DNA of 35,360 nt from contig NZ_JACRGA010000001.1 of NCBI RefSeq assembly GCF_016217785.1, positions 1 to 35,360 on the forward strand. The letters run 5' to 3'. Below, piece after piece: positions 1-9,553 of this stretch. The stretch comes from Methanobacterium sp. Lineage in GTDB: Archaea; Methanobacteriota; Methanobacteria; Methanobacteriales; Methanobacteriaceae. The notes under the pieces are model-generated. The model ran no database searches, was not told the DNA's origin, and was given only the letters and a program-made list of their open reading frames with translations. The translations under genes and the position numbers were made by a program. The first letter of the stretch is position 1, and each line of letters opens with the position of its first letter.

Positions 1-1
1 A

Positions 2-403
2 AAGGCCATGGAAAACTGGGACAAATATTTGGAACAGGTCCAGGCTGCAGCCGGTGAAGAAAGTACCAGTGACACTAGTTACACTTCAAGCAAATCAACT
101 AATACCAAAAAAACCTATGCAACTGCAGTACGCAGCTACAGCAGATCTTACAGTAGCAGCTGGAGCAGTGGAAAAGGAACAGGTGACTGTTGGGATAACA
201 GTGCAGCACTATACGGTTCATTAACTTCATCAGGTACAAGAGCACGCATAGTTCAGTACGCAAACAGCTACTCATCCAACCATCGTTCAGTTGAAGTGTG
301 GAATGGTAACAGCTGGGTTGATTACGATTACAGGAGTAATGGTTACGCCCAGAGATATTATGCAACCAGTCACAGTTCATCATCAACAGTGATAACAGGC
401 TAA
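2..403 (+). CDS. Transglutaminase-like surface protein, C-terminal part (partial at window edge)
   Basis: The reading frame is open to the left edge, so the first ATG at 8 is probably internal and only the C-terminal catalytic part is seen. Counting from that ATG, a papain/transglutaminase-type triad is visible: Cys61 in GDCWDNSAAL, His92 in NHRSVEVW and Asp105 or Asp107 in WVDYDY. The segment before it is rich in Ser/Thr/Tyr, as in linkers of archaeal surface proteins. Related domains in Methanobacteriales often sit behind pseudomurein-binding repeats and include the pseudomurein endoisopeptidases, but no such repeat lies inside the window, so the substrate is unknown. A hairpin with a T-run follows the stop. 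The family call is fairly sure; the role in wall turnover is inference. Confidence 0.7.
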   Translation, partial: KAMENWDKYLEQVQAAAGEESTSDTSYTSSKSTNTKKTYATAVRSYSRSYSSSWSSGKGTGDCWDNSAALYGSLTSSGTRARIVQYANSYSSNHRSVEVWNGNSWVDYDYRSNGYAQRYYATSHSSSSTVITG

Positions 404-429
404 AACTCGTAAAATTTAATATTTGGTCA

Positions 430-467
430 CAGTTGCAATCGAGCAACTGTTGACTCCCATCTTTTTT
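430..467 (+). terminator. Hairpin with T-rich tail after the transglutaminase-like gene
   Basis: CAGTTGC at 430-436 pairs with GCAACTG at 443-449 around a 6-nt loop, followed by a T-run near 461-466. It sits 27 nt after the stop codon at 403. Confidence 0.5.
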
Positions 468-733
468 AAATAGTTTATTTCATGATGTTATTTTATTTAT
501 TCCTGATTTTTGAAAGGATTCATATATTGTGGGGAAAGACTAAAGCATTTAACTGGGAAAAAACATTTGATAAAGCCTGAAATGATTTATAAAGAAGAAT
601 TGGAACGATTATAGATTAGAATGGATATTTATAGAATGATTATCAAGAAAATATAGATTTAAACTTTTTAAACTGATATGTGGATTAACTTTTAATAACA
701 TCAATATTGTAAATATAATACATAATTTAATGT
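468..733. other. AT-rich intergenic region, no gene seen
   Basis: No ORF or remnant is supported. The right end is the promoter side of the next lipoprotein gene, with TATA-like AT tracts near 688-718, but no single box can be chosen with confidence. Confidence 0.4.
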
Positions 734-745
734 GAGGGATTTAAA

Positions 746-1231
746 ACGAAAAACTACCTATCACTGATATTAATCCTTATTTTAAGCACTATAGTCGTCA
801 GCGGATGTACAGATATCACTGGAACTACGGCAACTGTTAATAAAACCAGCACTGGGGGAAGTTTTGAAAACGAGTGGGTGAAATTCCAGTATCCTTCAGA
901 CCTGGTTGTGATGGATAACTCCAACAGTACCCATTGTAAGCTGGAAATTTACAACAGTTCCAGTACCAACATCGAGAACCTTGTGGGGGAAGTGTTTTAT
1001 TGTAAAAGTAACAGAACAGACTTATCATCTTTCACTAAACGAAAAAGCATAACCATCGCTGATAAATCAGGGATTAAAATAGAGGACGGTCTTCAAGTAT
1101 GTAGTTATGTTTTTTTAACCTCAGAATATACTGATGTTAAAACCATGATCGTGAACTTCGATGCACAGAAATATCGGGATGCTTACCAGAATGTTGCAGA
1201 CTCCATGGTTATAAAGAAAATTTCCAGTTAA
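746..1231 (+). CDS. PsbP-like small lipoprotein with apparent ACG start
   Basis: The usual start triplets give only a GTG at 878, which would remove the signal peptide. Upstream in the same frame the sequence encodes a perfect lipoprotein signal, KNYLSLILILILSTIVVSGC, with the lipobox Cys as residue 21. The only triplet at the right place is ACG at 746, seven bases after a GAGGG Shine-Dalgarno (734-738); the frame is closed by TAA at 728 and holds no ATG, GTG or TTG before the signal. The mature part (WVKFQYPSDLVV and the C-terminal AYQNVADSMVIKKI) resembles the small PsbP-type lipoproteins of methanobacteria, a family with three other members in this window. Either the gene really starts at ACG, it has recently lost its start, or there is a base-call error. 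Expected product is 161 residues, anchored outside the membrane. No function is known. Confidence 0.65.
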   Translation, partial: TKNYLSLILILILSTIVVSGCTDITGTTATVNKTSTGGSFENEWVKFQYPSDLVVMDNSNSTHCKLEIYNSSSTNIENLVGEVFYCKSNRTDLSSFTKRKSITIADKSGIKIEDGLQVCSYVFLTSEYTDVKTMIVNFDAQKYRDAYQNVADSMVIKKISS

Positions 1232-1297
1232 AATAATCATGATTTAATGAAGTTTTAATAAAATAAGAAATTTAAAAAAAAATTAAATTTAAAATTT

Positions 1298-1825
1298 TTA
1301 TTTTCCGGTGTGGAAACTGTTCAATATATGGTCAATATCACTCTTCAGGTTCTCCAGTGACCCTCCAGTAACAAATGATATGGTGTAAATGTAATTATCT
1401 TTACTGAAGAGTACCAGTTTAACTTCACCTAATTTACCCCTTTCTGGACCTGCCATTTCTTCAATGTCAATTACCGAGGCTTGAGTTCCGTCTACAGTAC
1501 GGTTGGTTTCATTGAATACTTTACCGGTCTTAAAGTAGATATCATTGTTTTTAACCTGTTCCAATGAGGTTCCATTTAAAGAGATTTTGCTAATGGTGAC
1601 CACTGAATGGTAGGTAGAATTATCTGTACTGTTTTTTTCTCCCTGTATCAGTGTACCCGGTGTACGTTCTTGGAATGCCCATCCATTGGGATAATTAAAG
1701 GAAATCTCATTCCCTTCACTATCTTTACTACTGTAGTGTGTTCCAGAGGCCACTATATTATAAACAAAGGCCATTATTATGATTAAAATTACTACTCCTA
1801 TTATTACAGTGATTTTTTTATTCAA
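1298..1825 (-). CDS. PsbP-related membrane-anchored protein
   Basis: A protein of about 175 residues with one N-terminal membrane segment (ITVIIGVVILIIIMAFVYNI) and an outside domain beginning ISFNYPNGWAF, as in PsbP-like proteins of methanogens. The frame extends to an ATG at 1939, but that leader is not typical protein; the TTG at 1825 (LNKKITVIIG) has GAGGTG just upstream and gives a normal short cytoplasmic N-terminus, so I prefer it. Several N-x-S/T sites fit an extracytoplasmic location. It converges with the lipoprotein gene ending at 1231. Function unknown; family call moderately sure. Confidence 0.75.
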   Translation of the reverse strand: MNKKITVIIGVVILIIIMAFVYNIVASGTHYSSKDSEGNEISFNYPNGWAFQERTPGTLIQGEKNSTDNSTYHSVVTISKISLNGTSLEQVKNNDIYFKTGKVFNETNRTVDGTQASVIDIEEMAGPERGKLGEVKLVLFSKDNYIYTISFVTGGSLENLKSDIDHILNSFHTGK

Positions 1826-2096
1826 ATATAACACCTCAATAAGTTGCCATGGCAATATATGATTAACACCTAATAAAAAGATGCCCCTAATGAGTCCAAC
1901 CCGTTTAAATCTTAAATAGGCATCCTTAAGATATCTCAATGAAAAAAGAATGGTTTCCCTAATACTTTAACAATTTCATCTGGGAATAATATTTAATATA
2001 ACCTTTGAACAAGTATTAATATCAGATTATGGTTCTACCGTAGTCTTTGTTAATAAATTAACGCAATATTATCTTCTATTAAAAATGGTGGTATGT

Positions 2097-2585
2097 TTGG
2101 ACAAAATTGATGAATTGTACTATCAGGGTCATCTCAAGAGGGTGGAGCCTTCTCCATTAAGAAGTGCTTTATCCCTTAAAGAAGCGAAAATATGGTTGAA
2201 AGAAGCCGAAAAAACCTATGAAAGTGGTTTTTATCGTTCATCTCGGGTTTCAACCTATTTTGCATGCCTTCACGCAGCACGAGCAGTAACATTGAGGGAT
2301 GGTGTCATTGTGGAAAATCCTCAATTTCTAATTGATTACCTGGAAAAATACTGCGAAGATGGAAATCTAGGAAAAGAGTGTATAGATGTATTGAATATCA
2401 TGTTAAATCTTTATTATCAGGACCAACACTATTTCCAATCCACCCGGAGTCCTGAGGATTTAAAACAGGCTATTGGGTTGGGTTATGAATTTATAAATTG
2501 TATTAAAGTCCTCCTGGGAAAAACTGCGAAATTACCCAGGGCAATGGTAAAAAATTCAGTCAGAGAAAATGAATTTGTAAAATAG
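2097..2585 (+). CDS. Orphan HEPN-domain protein, RNase motif lost
   Basis: All-alpha HEPN protein, about 162 residues. It aligns by eye along its length with the HEPN toxin at 9550-10005: KRVEPSPLRS against LKVEPSLIKS, YFACLHAARAVTLRDGV against YLVFFHAARAVLYRDGV, and the C-terminal SPEDLKQAIGLGYEFI against TKEEVESGIKSAVNFL. Where the paralogue has the catalytic stretch MRNNRHAGQYSF, this protein has MLNLYYQDQHYF, so both Arg and the His are gone and RNase activity is unlikely. No nucleotidyltransferase (MNT) partner is beside it: the 145 bp upstream hold no such gene. TTG at 2097 follows GGTGG; ATG at 2085 is the alternative start. It may be a decayed toxin, an immunity-like decoy for the paralogue, or a repurposed binding protein; these roles are inference. 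Confidence 0.75.
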   Translation: MDKIDELYYQGHLKRVEPSPLRSALSLKEAKIWLKEAEKTYESGFYRSSRVSTYFACLHAARAVTLRDGVIVENPQFLIDYLEKYCEDGNLGKECIDVLNIMLNLYYQDQHYFQSTRSPEDLKQAIGLGYEFINCIKVLLGKTAKLPRAMVKNSVRENEFVK

Positions 2586-2754
2586 ATCAGTCAAAAATTC
2601 TTAAATAAAAGTAAATCAGTTTAATCTTAAATAGAATAAATCCAGTTTATAAGGGAATCATGGGTTTATAAGATAATCTTGTTATAAATTAGAATATTCA
2701 AATAAAAATCGTGAATTAAAATATAAATCATTAAAGTAAACCTTCATTTGGTGA

Positions 2755-2958
2755 CTAATCCTTATTTTCCTTCTTTTTTTTCAAATCCAGGACATCACGG
2801 TAGATCTGAACCCATATTTCATCCATGGAACTCGAGCTGGGGTTATCCTCCAAAGAATCAAGTTTCTTTTCAATGGCTTCAAGCTCACCCTTATTTTTAA
2901 GTTCTTTAAATTTTTTATCTACCCTTTCAATGTCTTTTTTAAGATAATCCGAGGACAT
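2755..2958 (-). CDS. Small charged coiled-coil protein, unknown
   Basis: 67 residues, very rich in Lys and Glu, with two predicted helices (YLKKDIERVDKKFKELKNK and the C-terminal IWVQIYRDVLDLKKKKE) separated by an NPSSSS break. The ATG at 2958 is preceded by AGGAG eight bases upstream, a good archaeal Shine-Dalgarno sequence that supports this as a real gene. It has no signal peptide or cysteines and stands alone. I do not recognise the family. Confidence 0.6.
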   Translation of the reverse strand: MSSDYLKKDIERVDKKFKELKNKGELEAIEKKLDSLEDNPSSSSMDEIWVQIYRDVLDLKKKKENKD

Positions 2959-3208
2959 GAGGATGACTCCTGTAAATTGGATATAACTTTACCAGTATAT
3001 GATCTATGCTTACTGTTATATGCTTTTTTCCTTGATTTATCCAGGGGAATCATTTGATTTAAATAATACTCTCTGGAGTAAAAAAGGATCTCAATGAATT
3101 ATTGGTTAAAATTATCAATCTGAAGTTAATAATTCAATTTGAAGTAAAAAGGATCTTAAAAAAAAGATCTTGATTAAACGAATGGGATTTAAAATGAATT
3201 GGGGATTA

Positions 3209-3448
3209 TTAAATTTTTGAAAAGGTTACATGGATATCCAATTTATCTTCATCAGCAGTAATACGGAACTGTTTTGTGCCACCGTATAATTGGTTTCCGT
3301 TAATATACCACATCTGCACCTGGTAACCTGGTTCTGGTTGGGCATGAAGATAAACATGACTGGATTTTCCGACTATAACTTCTCCTTCTGGGCTGATCTT
3401 ACCATTATCCCCCGCACGAATTGTCAATTGACAGGTCACACCATTCAT
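3209..3448 (-). CDS. Single InlB-type beta-repeat domain protein
   Basis: 79 residues that look like one divergent Listeria-Bacteroides (InlB B-type) repeat: GDNGKISPEGEV, then VYLHAQPEPGYQVQMWYING and a closing beta strand ITADEDKLDIHVTFSKI. Such repeats normally occur in tandem inside large secreted proteins; here one stands alone with no signal peptide, no anchor and no neighbouring secreted ORF in frame. AGGGG lies directly against the ATG at 3448, so the GTG three codons later (3439) may be the true start with better spacing. It could be a small cytoplasmic domain protein or a remnant of a larger surface protein. Confidence 0.6.
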   Translation of the reverse strand: MNGVTCQLTIRAGDNGKISPEGEVIVGKSSHVYLHAQPEPGYQVQMWYINGNQLYGGTKQFRITADEDKLDIHVTFSKI

Positions 3449-3947
3449 CCCCTATGGATATGATTATTAATAATTAAAGATATGAATGTTATAAACTTTT
3501 CGCAGATGTTGATGAATATTGATATTATTTCCATATTAAATGAATATTATTACACTTTAATAATTTAGTTAAAGAAAAAATAATCAAAATCGTTAGTAAA
3601 GGAATTCTAATATTATCTTTATCCTGAGCCCACCATCGAAAAATCTCTAATTTATCGAAAAATCCCATTTTATTCACAGTAATCCAACTTTTTCATTGAG
3701 GGAATGATGGTTATTGAAGTCAGAATATTTTTTAGTGGTGGATTTAATTTTAGTGATAGATTTTGATGATGCTTTAATTAATTTGACAGTTGTGAATTTG
3801 GCAAGTGCACCCCTGGACATGGAAAATAATTGAAGCTTCATGTTATTAAAAGGCATGTGATGTGGACTGCACCATCTGGATCGTGTATGGGGGTGGATAG
3901 ACGATACCAGAGGGCATTTTACACACACAGTGAGGGATGATGAATAA
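3449..3947. other. Intergenic region, no supported gene
   Basis: About 500 bp between two minus-strand genes. The left half is AT-rich. The right half (about 3700-3947) has more even base use and overlapping short open frames on both strands, but none has a ribosome-binding site or recognisable protein character. It may hold a decayed gene. Confidence 0.35.
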
Positions 3948-4718
3948 TCAGGGATGTTGATTTTTATGTTCCAAGTGGCCACCACATTCACATTCATCAG
4001 AGAAGTCTTCTGGAGATTCTCCTTTCTGAAGTTCATAGTATCCGCCACACTTATCACAGACTAAAAAGTGCTGTTCCTTTTTTGCTGGTTTAATAGTATT
4101 ATTTGATTTTTTAGAAGATTTGTCCAGGAAACCTCCCAGATCTTTCATTAAACCCTTTCCGGTTTTCTCCACATCCTGCATTAAACCTATGCCGGTTTCC
4201 TTAAGTTCATCCATTGGATCATTACTGCTTTTAGCCGTCACTTTTGGAGGAATATTTGCTGCGGGGATATCCGTTTGCACGTTACCTGTTTGAACGCGGG
4301 TAACTGGTGTGTCTGTTTCATATTCATTGATATTGGTACCGCATTCAGTGCAAAATTTGGTGCCAGGTTGAATGGGAGCACTGCATTTAGGGCAGTTAGT
4401 GATGGCTTCTATTTTAGCTCCGCACTCAGTGCAGAACTTGTCCTCGGGTGTTAGTTCAGCGTTGCACTGGGGGCAGTTAACGATGGTTTGTGAACTTTCA
4501 GTTTCTTGGATTGTCTCTTCTAAGATTTCCTCTTTTAAAGGTTCTTGGATAGTCTTTACAGTTTCTTCTACTTCTTCTACAGTTTCTTCTGGAGTTTCTT
4601 CAACAGTCTCTGGTGTTGTTTCTTCTACAGCTTTACCACACTCTGTACAAAAATTTGATCCGGGGTGAATCTGTGCATTACATGCAATACAAACATCTGG
4701 TGAATTTTCCATATACAT
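3948..4718 (-). CDS. Multi-zinc-ribbon protein
   Basis: 256 residues with three zinc-ribbon units of the CxxC-x(n)-CxxCG form: CIACN...CTECG near the N-terminus, CPQCN...CTECG near residue 82, and CPKCS...CTECG near residue 108, then a fourth variant ribbon at the C-terminus (CDKCGGYYELQKGE...CECGG). A very acidic Glu/Thr-rich linker of about 45 residues separates ribbon 1 from ribbon 2, and a basic amphipathic stretch (GLMQDVEKTGKGLMKDLGGFL) precedes the last. Proteins like this are common in Methanobacteriales and probably act as adaptors; no enzyme domain is seen. GAGGGG lies before the ATG at 4718; the ATG at 4712 is an alternative. Monocistronic. Confidence 0.85.
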   Translation of the reverse strand: MYMENSPDVCIACNAQIHPGSNFCTECGKAVEETTPETVEETPEETVEEVEETVKTIQEPLKEEILEETIQETESSQTIVNCPQCNAELTPEDKFCTECGAKIEAITNCPKCSAPIQPGTKFCTECGTNINEYETDTPVTRVQTGNVQTDIPAANIPPKVTAKSSNDPMDELKETGIGLMQDVEKTGKGLMKDLGGFLDKSSKKSNNTIKPAKKEQHFLVCDKCGGYYELQKGESPEDFSDECECGGHLEHKNQHP

Positions 4719-4906
4719 ATCCCCTCATTACTTTTAAATTAACATCATTACTTTCAATTAGTATAATATTTCAGTTTTTCAGACTTTATTCTTTATTATA
4801 AATGATTTTTATTTTACATTTAATAAATAGTACGTATTATTCTCAGCACGTATTATTCTGCATTTATCCAAAAAATACTTGATTTATTTAAGAAGCGATA
4901 GTTGAT

Positions 4907-5447
4907 TCAGGAACCCATTAGGTTACCTTTAATCCGGAGTGATCCAACCACAACATTCATGGCTGGTTCCACATGGGAATAATAGGCATCTACCAGGACT
5001 TCACTGGAGCTGACGATATAAGTCTTATTATCTTTTGAAAAAACCACCACAGATGAGACGTAATCTGGACCTACCAGTAAATAATCATTGGTGGCACTGT
5101 TTTTATAAACCAGTTTTTCACCCTGCCGACCATTAACCTGCACGGGTTCTCTTTTAAGCACCTCAAAACGGGGGTACTCCACTGGATAATTACTAATGTA
5201 TCCTTCAATAATCTCAGCAGGTTCTACATCACTACTTTGAATATAAATCAAAGTATCCCCTGAAATCACGGATTTCAAACTGACCAGGGCATCACTTGAA
5301 TTGAATTGTCCACAGTCCAGTTTTCCGGAATTTTAAACTCAAAATACTATTTTCATAATCCCCTTCCAGGGTGGTGCAGCCAGAAATAACTACCATGAAT
5401 AATGAAATCCCCAACATCATTATCAAAATGATTTTTTCAGATGACAT
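4907..5447 (-). pseudogene. PsbP-type lipoprotein gene broken by two frameshifts
   Basis: The ATG at 5447 opens a clean lipoprotein signal (IILIMMLGISLFMVVISGC) but the frame stops soon after. The downstream frame, which the intact ORF enters at a TTG at 5278, carries the body (SLKSVISGDTLIYIQ ... VVVGSLRIKG). Between them the protein KIPENWTVDNSSDALVSLKS can be read only by two corrections: one missing T in the T-run at about 5331-5334, and removal of one copy of a 5-bp tandem duplication (GAATT GAATT, 5298-5307 on the plus strand). With both repairs a continuous lipoprotein of about 180 residues results, like the one at 22426-22986. A sequencing error could explain one lesion, less easily both. 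Confidence 0.75.
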
Positions 5448-5701
5448 AAATTTTTCCTAAATATTTTCTTATTCCTAACTCCTTTATTTTATTTTCTAAT
5501 TCTTATAACTAATTAAGGGTAATTTCCATCAAAATATGTGGTATTTAGAAAAAACCAGGACCCATTAGGAATCTGGGTAGAAACACTAGGATAATTAGGA
5601 TATTATGGGCAATTAAAACCTTATGAATTCTCCTGGAACACTACAGATTTTTATTGGAAAAAAAAATAGATCAATCAAATACATAAAATGTTTGATTAGA
5701 T

Positions 5702-5857
5702 ATGAAATGTTTTATCCGTCCCTACGAGGCACCCGATGGGGATTATTTCCGACTACAGAGACTGCATGTTCCAATGGACCTGAGCAGACTTACCATATAC
5801 TCTGATCTGGGCAGGGAATTATTGGAATATATTGAAAAATGTAGATCAGGGATTTAA
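5702..5857 (+). CDS. Possible small protein of 51 residues, or gene fragment
   Basis: ATG at 5702 to TAA at 5857 reads MKCFIRPYEAPDGDYFRL and ends LLEYIEKCRSGI. Base use here (GAC CTG AGC, GAT CTG GGC AGG) is coding-like and richer in G+C than the surrounding spacer, which argues that this stretch is or was translated. There is no clear Shine-Dalgarno sequence and TGA closes the frame just upstream, so it may be the surviving tail of a lost gene. The longer overlapping frame starting at 5623 looks like its shadow. Family not recognised. Confidence 0.35.
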   Translation: MKCFIRPYEAPDGDYFRLQRLHVPMDLSRLTIYSDLGRELLEYIEKCRSGI

Positions 5858-5880
5858 AAAAAAATTTATGTTCTTAACTC

Positions 5881-6168
5881 TTATTTAGCAGCAGTGTTTA
5901 TGAGTACAGTTACTGGTTTTTTGCTGTGAGAACTGCTTTTAAGAATTAGATAGAATGGCCTGTTTTCTTTAATCCTTTCCATTCGTAATGGGCTTAAAAG
6001 AGTTTTAAAAGACTCCCCCACATCTTTTAGCTCAATTCCCTGCCTTTTTAGCAGGGGCATGATATTTTTATTTAAAACATTCAACTGATCCTTCCGGAGC
6101 AACTGGGGCTGTAAAGTCATTTTATAGGGTTTAGTATGTATTTGAGATTCAATCAGATGGTCATTCAT
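5881..6168 (-). CDS. Hypothetical protein, 95 residues
   Basis: Basic protein with no signal peptide, membrane segment or cysteine. The middle (LLRKDQLNVLNKNIMPLLKRQGIELKDVG) is probably helical. GGAGG lies ten bases before the ATG at 6168 but nearly touches the TTG at 6177, so the ATG is the better start. Convergent with the possible small gene at 5702-5857. Not recognised. Confidence 0.6.
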   Translation of the reverse strand: MNDHLIESQIHTKPYKMTLQPQLLRKDQLNVLNKNIMPLLKRQGIELKDVGESFKTLLSPLRMERIKENRPFYLILKSSSHSKKPVTVLINTAAK

Positions 6169-6468
6169 TAAATCCAATCCTCCAAAGTTATCTTATTTCG
6201 AATTAATTGCTTAATTCATAAATTATAATAATTAAAATGTTCATATCCACATCCCAAAAAACATATTTTAATAATATGTTACCGCTGGCTAATGAAAAAA
6301 AACAATTTTATCTATATTATACATTGGTGTAGGGGATAATTAAACCTTTTGTTTTTATATTTTCCAATATTTCCCTATAATCTATGAGAATTATTTAGAA
6401 TACTGTTTTTTATGAGACAATTGCAATGATTCACTGGATATGCCAATTAGAGAGTCTAAAAAATTTAT

Positions 6469-7128
6469 TTAGAAGTACCCTTGAGTAAATCTTATCTTTA
6501 CCCAGTCCTTTCCTCTGCTGGTGAGGTAACCTCCCAGGGCCAGTAGATATAATAGAACCGGGTAGGCAACGAATCTTTCTGCACCACCCGGACCCAGAAA
6601 AGTAATGATTGGATTGCCCAGTCCCCATACCAGTCCAGAGATGATAATAATGAGAGATGTGAAACCAGCCACCAGGGACACTATTACCATGGGAATGTTC
6701 AAACCAAGACGGTAAGAGAATAGCACAGCTAAACTACCAAAAATGAAGGTTAAACTGGCAAAGAATATATGATAATTGCCAGTGTAGCTGGGAAACAGTC
6801 CCACACCTATTGCACATGTAGATGCTATGGCTAGACATGTGGAGAAAAGCCTACATCCTCCACTTTTTAAAATTAAATAAACACTGGCTAGACTTAAAAT
6901 TCCCATTAATATCGCACTGATGTTGAAGATGGTAGCTGAAGGCTCCACTGGTGGAACAGTTCCAGCCAGATGGCTGAGAGTGTTCATGGTTGTGCTGTAT
7001 CCTGGAAACTGGGTTTCTGCCAGGTTAACTGCCATGAAAAACTGGAAAGCACCAATCAATAATAATATGCCTGCAATACTGTAGTGATCCTTCTCCGGAC
7101 GGAATAGACTTCCTCTTTGTATTTTCAT
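6469..7128 (-). CDS. DUF998 family integral membrane protein
   Basis: About 219 residues with six hydrophobic segments: IAGILLLIGAFQFF, then IFNISAILMGILSLASVYLI, CLAIASTCAIGVGLF, a segment near IFFASLTFIFGSLAVLF, VIVSLVAGFTSLIIIISG and a last one near VLLYLLALGGYL. The GYSTTMNTLSHLA stretch after helix 1 and the GLFPSYTGNYH loop match my memory of DUF998 proteins of archaea and bacteria, a family without known biochemical role. The frame reaches a GTG at 7137, but the ATG at 7128 (MKIQRGSLF) is more likely. It is divergent from the MFS gene at 7432. Confidence 0.8.
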   Translation of the reverse strand: MKIQRGSLFRPEKDHYSIAGILLLIGAFQFFMAVNLAETQFPGYSTTMNTLSHLAGTVPPVEPSATIFNISAILMGILSLASVYLILKSGGCRLFSTCLAIASTCAIGVGLFPSYTGNYHIFFASLTFIFGSLAVLFSYRLGLNIPMVIVSLVAGFTSLIIIISGLVWGLGNPIITFLGPGGAERFVAYPVLLYLLALGGYLTSRGKDWVKIRFTQGYF

Positions 7129-7270
7129 AAAACCCACAACCCCACTAAAAAATTTAAGAATTTTACAGTTTAAGATTTAGATTTATGATGATAGCGATAT
7201 AGATTATAAATACAATACACTTGTATTATTCTTTTATGTAATTTGATATCATTAATATTTCCCACTACTA

Positions 7271-7286
7271 TTAAGTTATATTAATA
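7271..7286. promoter_or_regulatory. AT-rich near-palindrome shared with 23157
   Basis: GTTATATTAATACAAC at 7274-7289 is nearly identical to the perfect palindrome GTTATATTAATATAAC at about 23157-23172. Both lie in promoter-type spacers upstream of minus-strand membrane or lipoprotein genes. May be a common regulator site or just a TATA-like element. Confidence 0.3.
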
Positions 7287-7353
7287 CAACAAAATCATTG
7301 ATTAATGGATTTAAATCTATATAATTACACTATATTAATTTGTTATACCAGTA

Positions 7354-7386
7354 CTAATACTGATTATTATTGAATATCAGCATTAG
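7354..7386. promoter_or_regulatory. Inverted repeat upstream of MFS transporter, likely operator
   Basis: CTAATACTGAT (7354-7364) and ATCAGCATTAG (7376-7386) form an 11-bp arm pair with one mismatch, centred about 60 bp before the transporter start. The placement suits an operator controlling the efflux gene; the regulator is not encoded next to it. Confidence 0.45.
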
Positions 7387-7431
7387 TTTACAAAAGATAC
7401 TTATTTACATTATAAATCAGTACTTCTTCTT

Positions 7432-8799
<1,368 letters not shown>

Positions 8800-8956
8800 A
8801 CTAAATATTGGGGTTTTATCCATAACAATAAATTTAAATTACCCTTATTTTTTTTAAATAATAGACCTAAATTAATAATAAATTTATATAATATTATTAC
8901 ATAAAGTAATAAGAATAATGGCTTTAATGATAATGTCAGCTAATTTATTTACATAC

Positions 8957-9009
8957 TGTAAACATTATGTTTACATATCATAAACAAAAAGTTTATAATC
9001 TGTAAACAT
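8957..9009 (+). promoter_or_regulatory. Palindromic operator array before the MNT/HEPN pair
   Basis: A perfect 19-bp palindrome TGTAAACATTATGTTTACA lies at 8957-8975. It is followed by ATAAAC-AAAAA-GTTTAT (8980-8996) and a further half-site TGTAAACAT (9001-9009), ending 13 bp before the antitoxin start. The antitoxin carries a winged helix, so autoregulation through these sites is likely. Confidence 0.65.
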
Positions 9010-9022
9010 TATACTATGTTTG

Positions 9023-9553
9023 ATGTTATTCCATTTATTCAAAACCCCAGAAAGGATGAAAATACTGGAAACCGTACTCAAAAAAAAGAAGATTACAGTT
9101 TCCCAGATCACCCAAGAAACTGGAGTATCCAAGGGTATGGTGTCACGTTACCTCAAGACTATGAAAGCGGAGAATTTTCTCAACAGGAAAAAACAGACAT
9201 ATTACCTCATTAATCATGCTAGAACACGAGCTTTAAAAATACTACTTAGTCTGGAACAGTTGAAATGGGATGAAATTAGTCCTAAATGGGTTGAATCTGT
9301 TGGTCTTTATGGAAGTTGGGCATCTGGCACCAACACAGAGCTCAGTGATGTGGATATATGGATTAAAGTGGTCAATTACCCCTCGGAGGATGAAATGAAT
9401 CAGTTATATAAAAATATCAAAAATAATACCAATTCTGAGGTGAATATATTGATTTTAACACCAGAAAAACTGGAACAGATGAAAAAAACAGATCCTCCTT
9501 TTTACCATTCTCTACAGATAGGTTCATTGTTACTGGAAGGTGAACCTTTTTGA
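9023..9553 (+). CDS. mntA: wHTH-nucleotidyltransferase antitoxin (MNT)
   Basis: About 176 residues in two parts. The first 70 form a winged helix-turn-helix (VSQITQETGVSKGMVSRYLKT). The second is a minimal nucleotidyltransferase with the metal and nucleotide signature GSWASGTNTELSDVD, i.e. GS followed by DxD, near residues 105-120. In known systems MntA antitoxins AMPylate their HEPN toxin partner. The fused DNA-binding domain suggests it also represses the operon through the palindromes at 8957-9009. ATG at 9023 and TTG at 9020 are both possible starts. The TGA overlaps the toxin start (TTGA), so the two are translationally coupled. The symbol is by analogy to HEPN/MNT modules. Confidence 0.85.
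   Translation: MLFHLFKTPERMKILETVLKKKKITVSQITQETGVSKGMVSRYLKTMKAENFLNRKKQTYYLINHARTRALKILLSLEQLKWDEISPKWVESVGLYGSWASGTNTELSDVDIWIKVVNYPSEDEMNQLYKNIKNNTNSEVNILILTPEKLEQMKKTDPPFYHSLQIGSLLLEGEPF

Noticed and set aside
2..403. Naming the first gene as pseudomurein endoisopeptidase
   Set aside because: Only the Cys-His-Asp part is visible; pseudomurein-binding repeats would lie outside the window.
99..446. Minus-strand frame opposite the transglutaminase-like gene
   Set aside because: Shadow of the Ser/Tyr-rich catalytic part on the other strand.
3674..4057. 127-codon minus-strand frame
   Set aside because: Overlaps the zinc-ribbon gene in another frame, no SD, no protein-like pattern.
4372..4668. 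Plus-strand frame opposite the zinc-ribbon gene
   Set aside because: Mirror of the Glu/Thr repeats of the real gene; low-complexity Ser/Val.
5623..5805. 60-codon plus-strand frame
   Set aside because: The neighbouring frame 5702-5857 has much better coding character.
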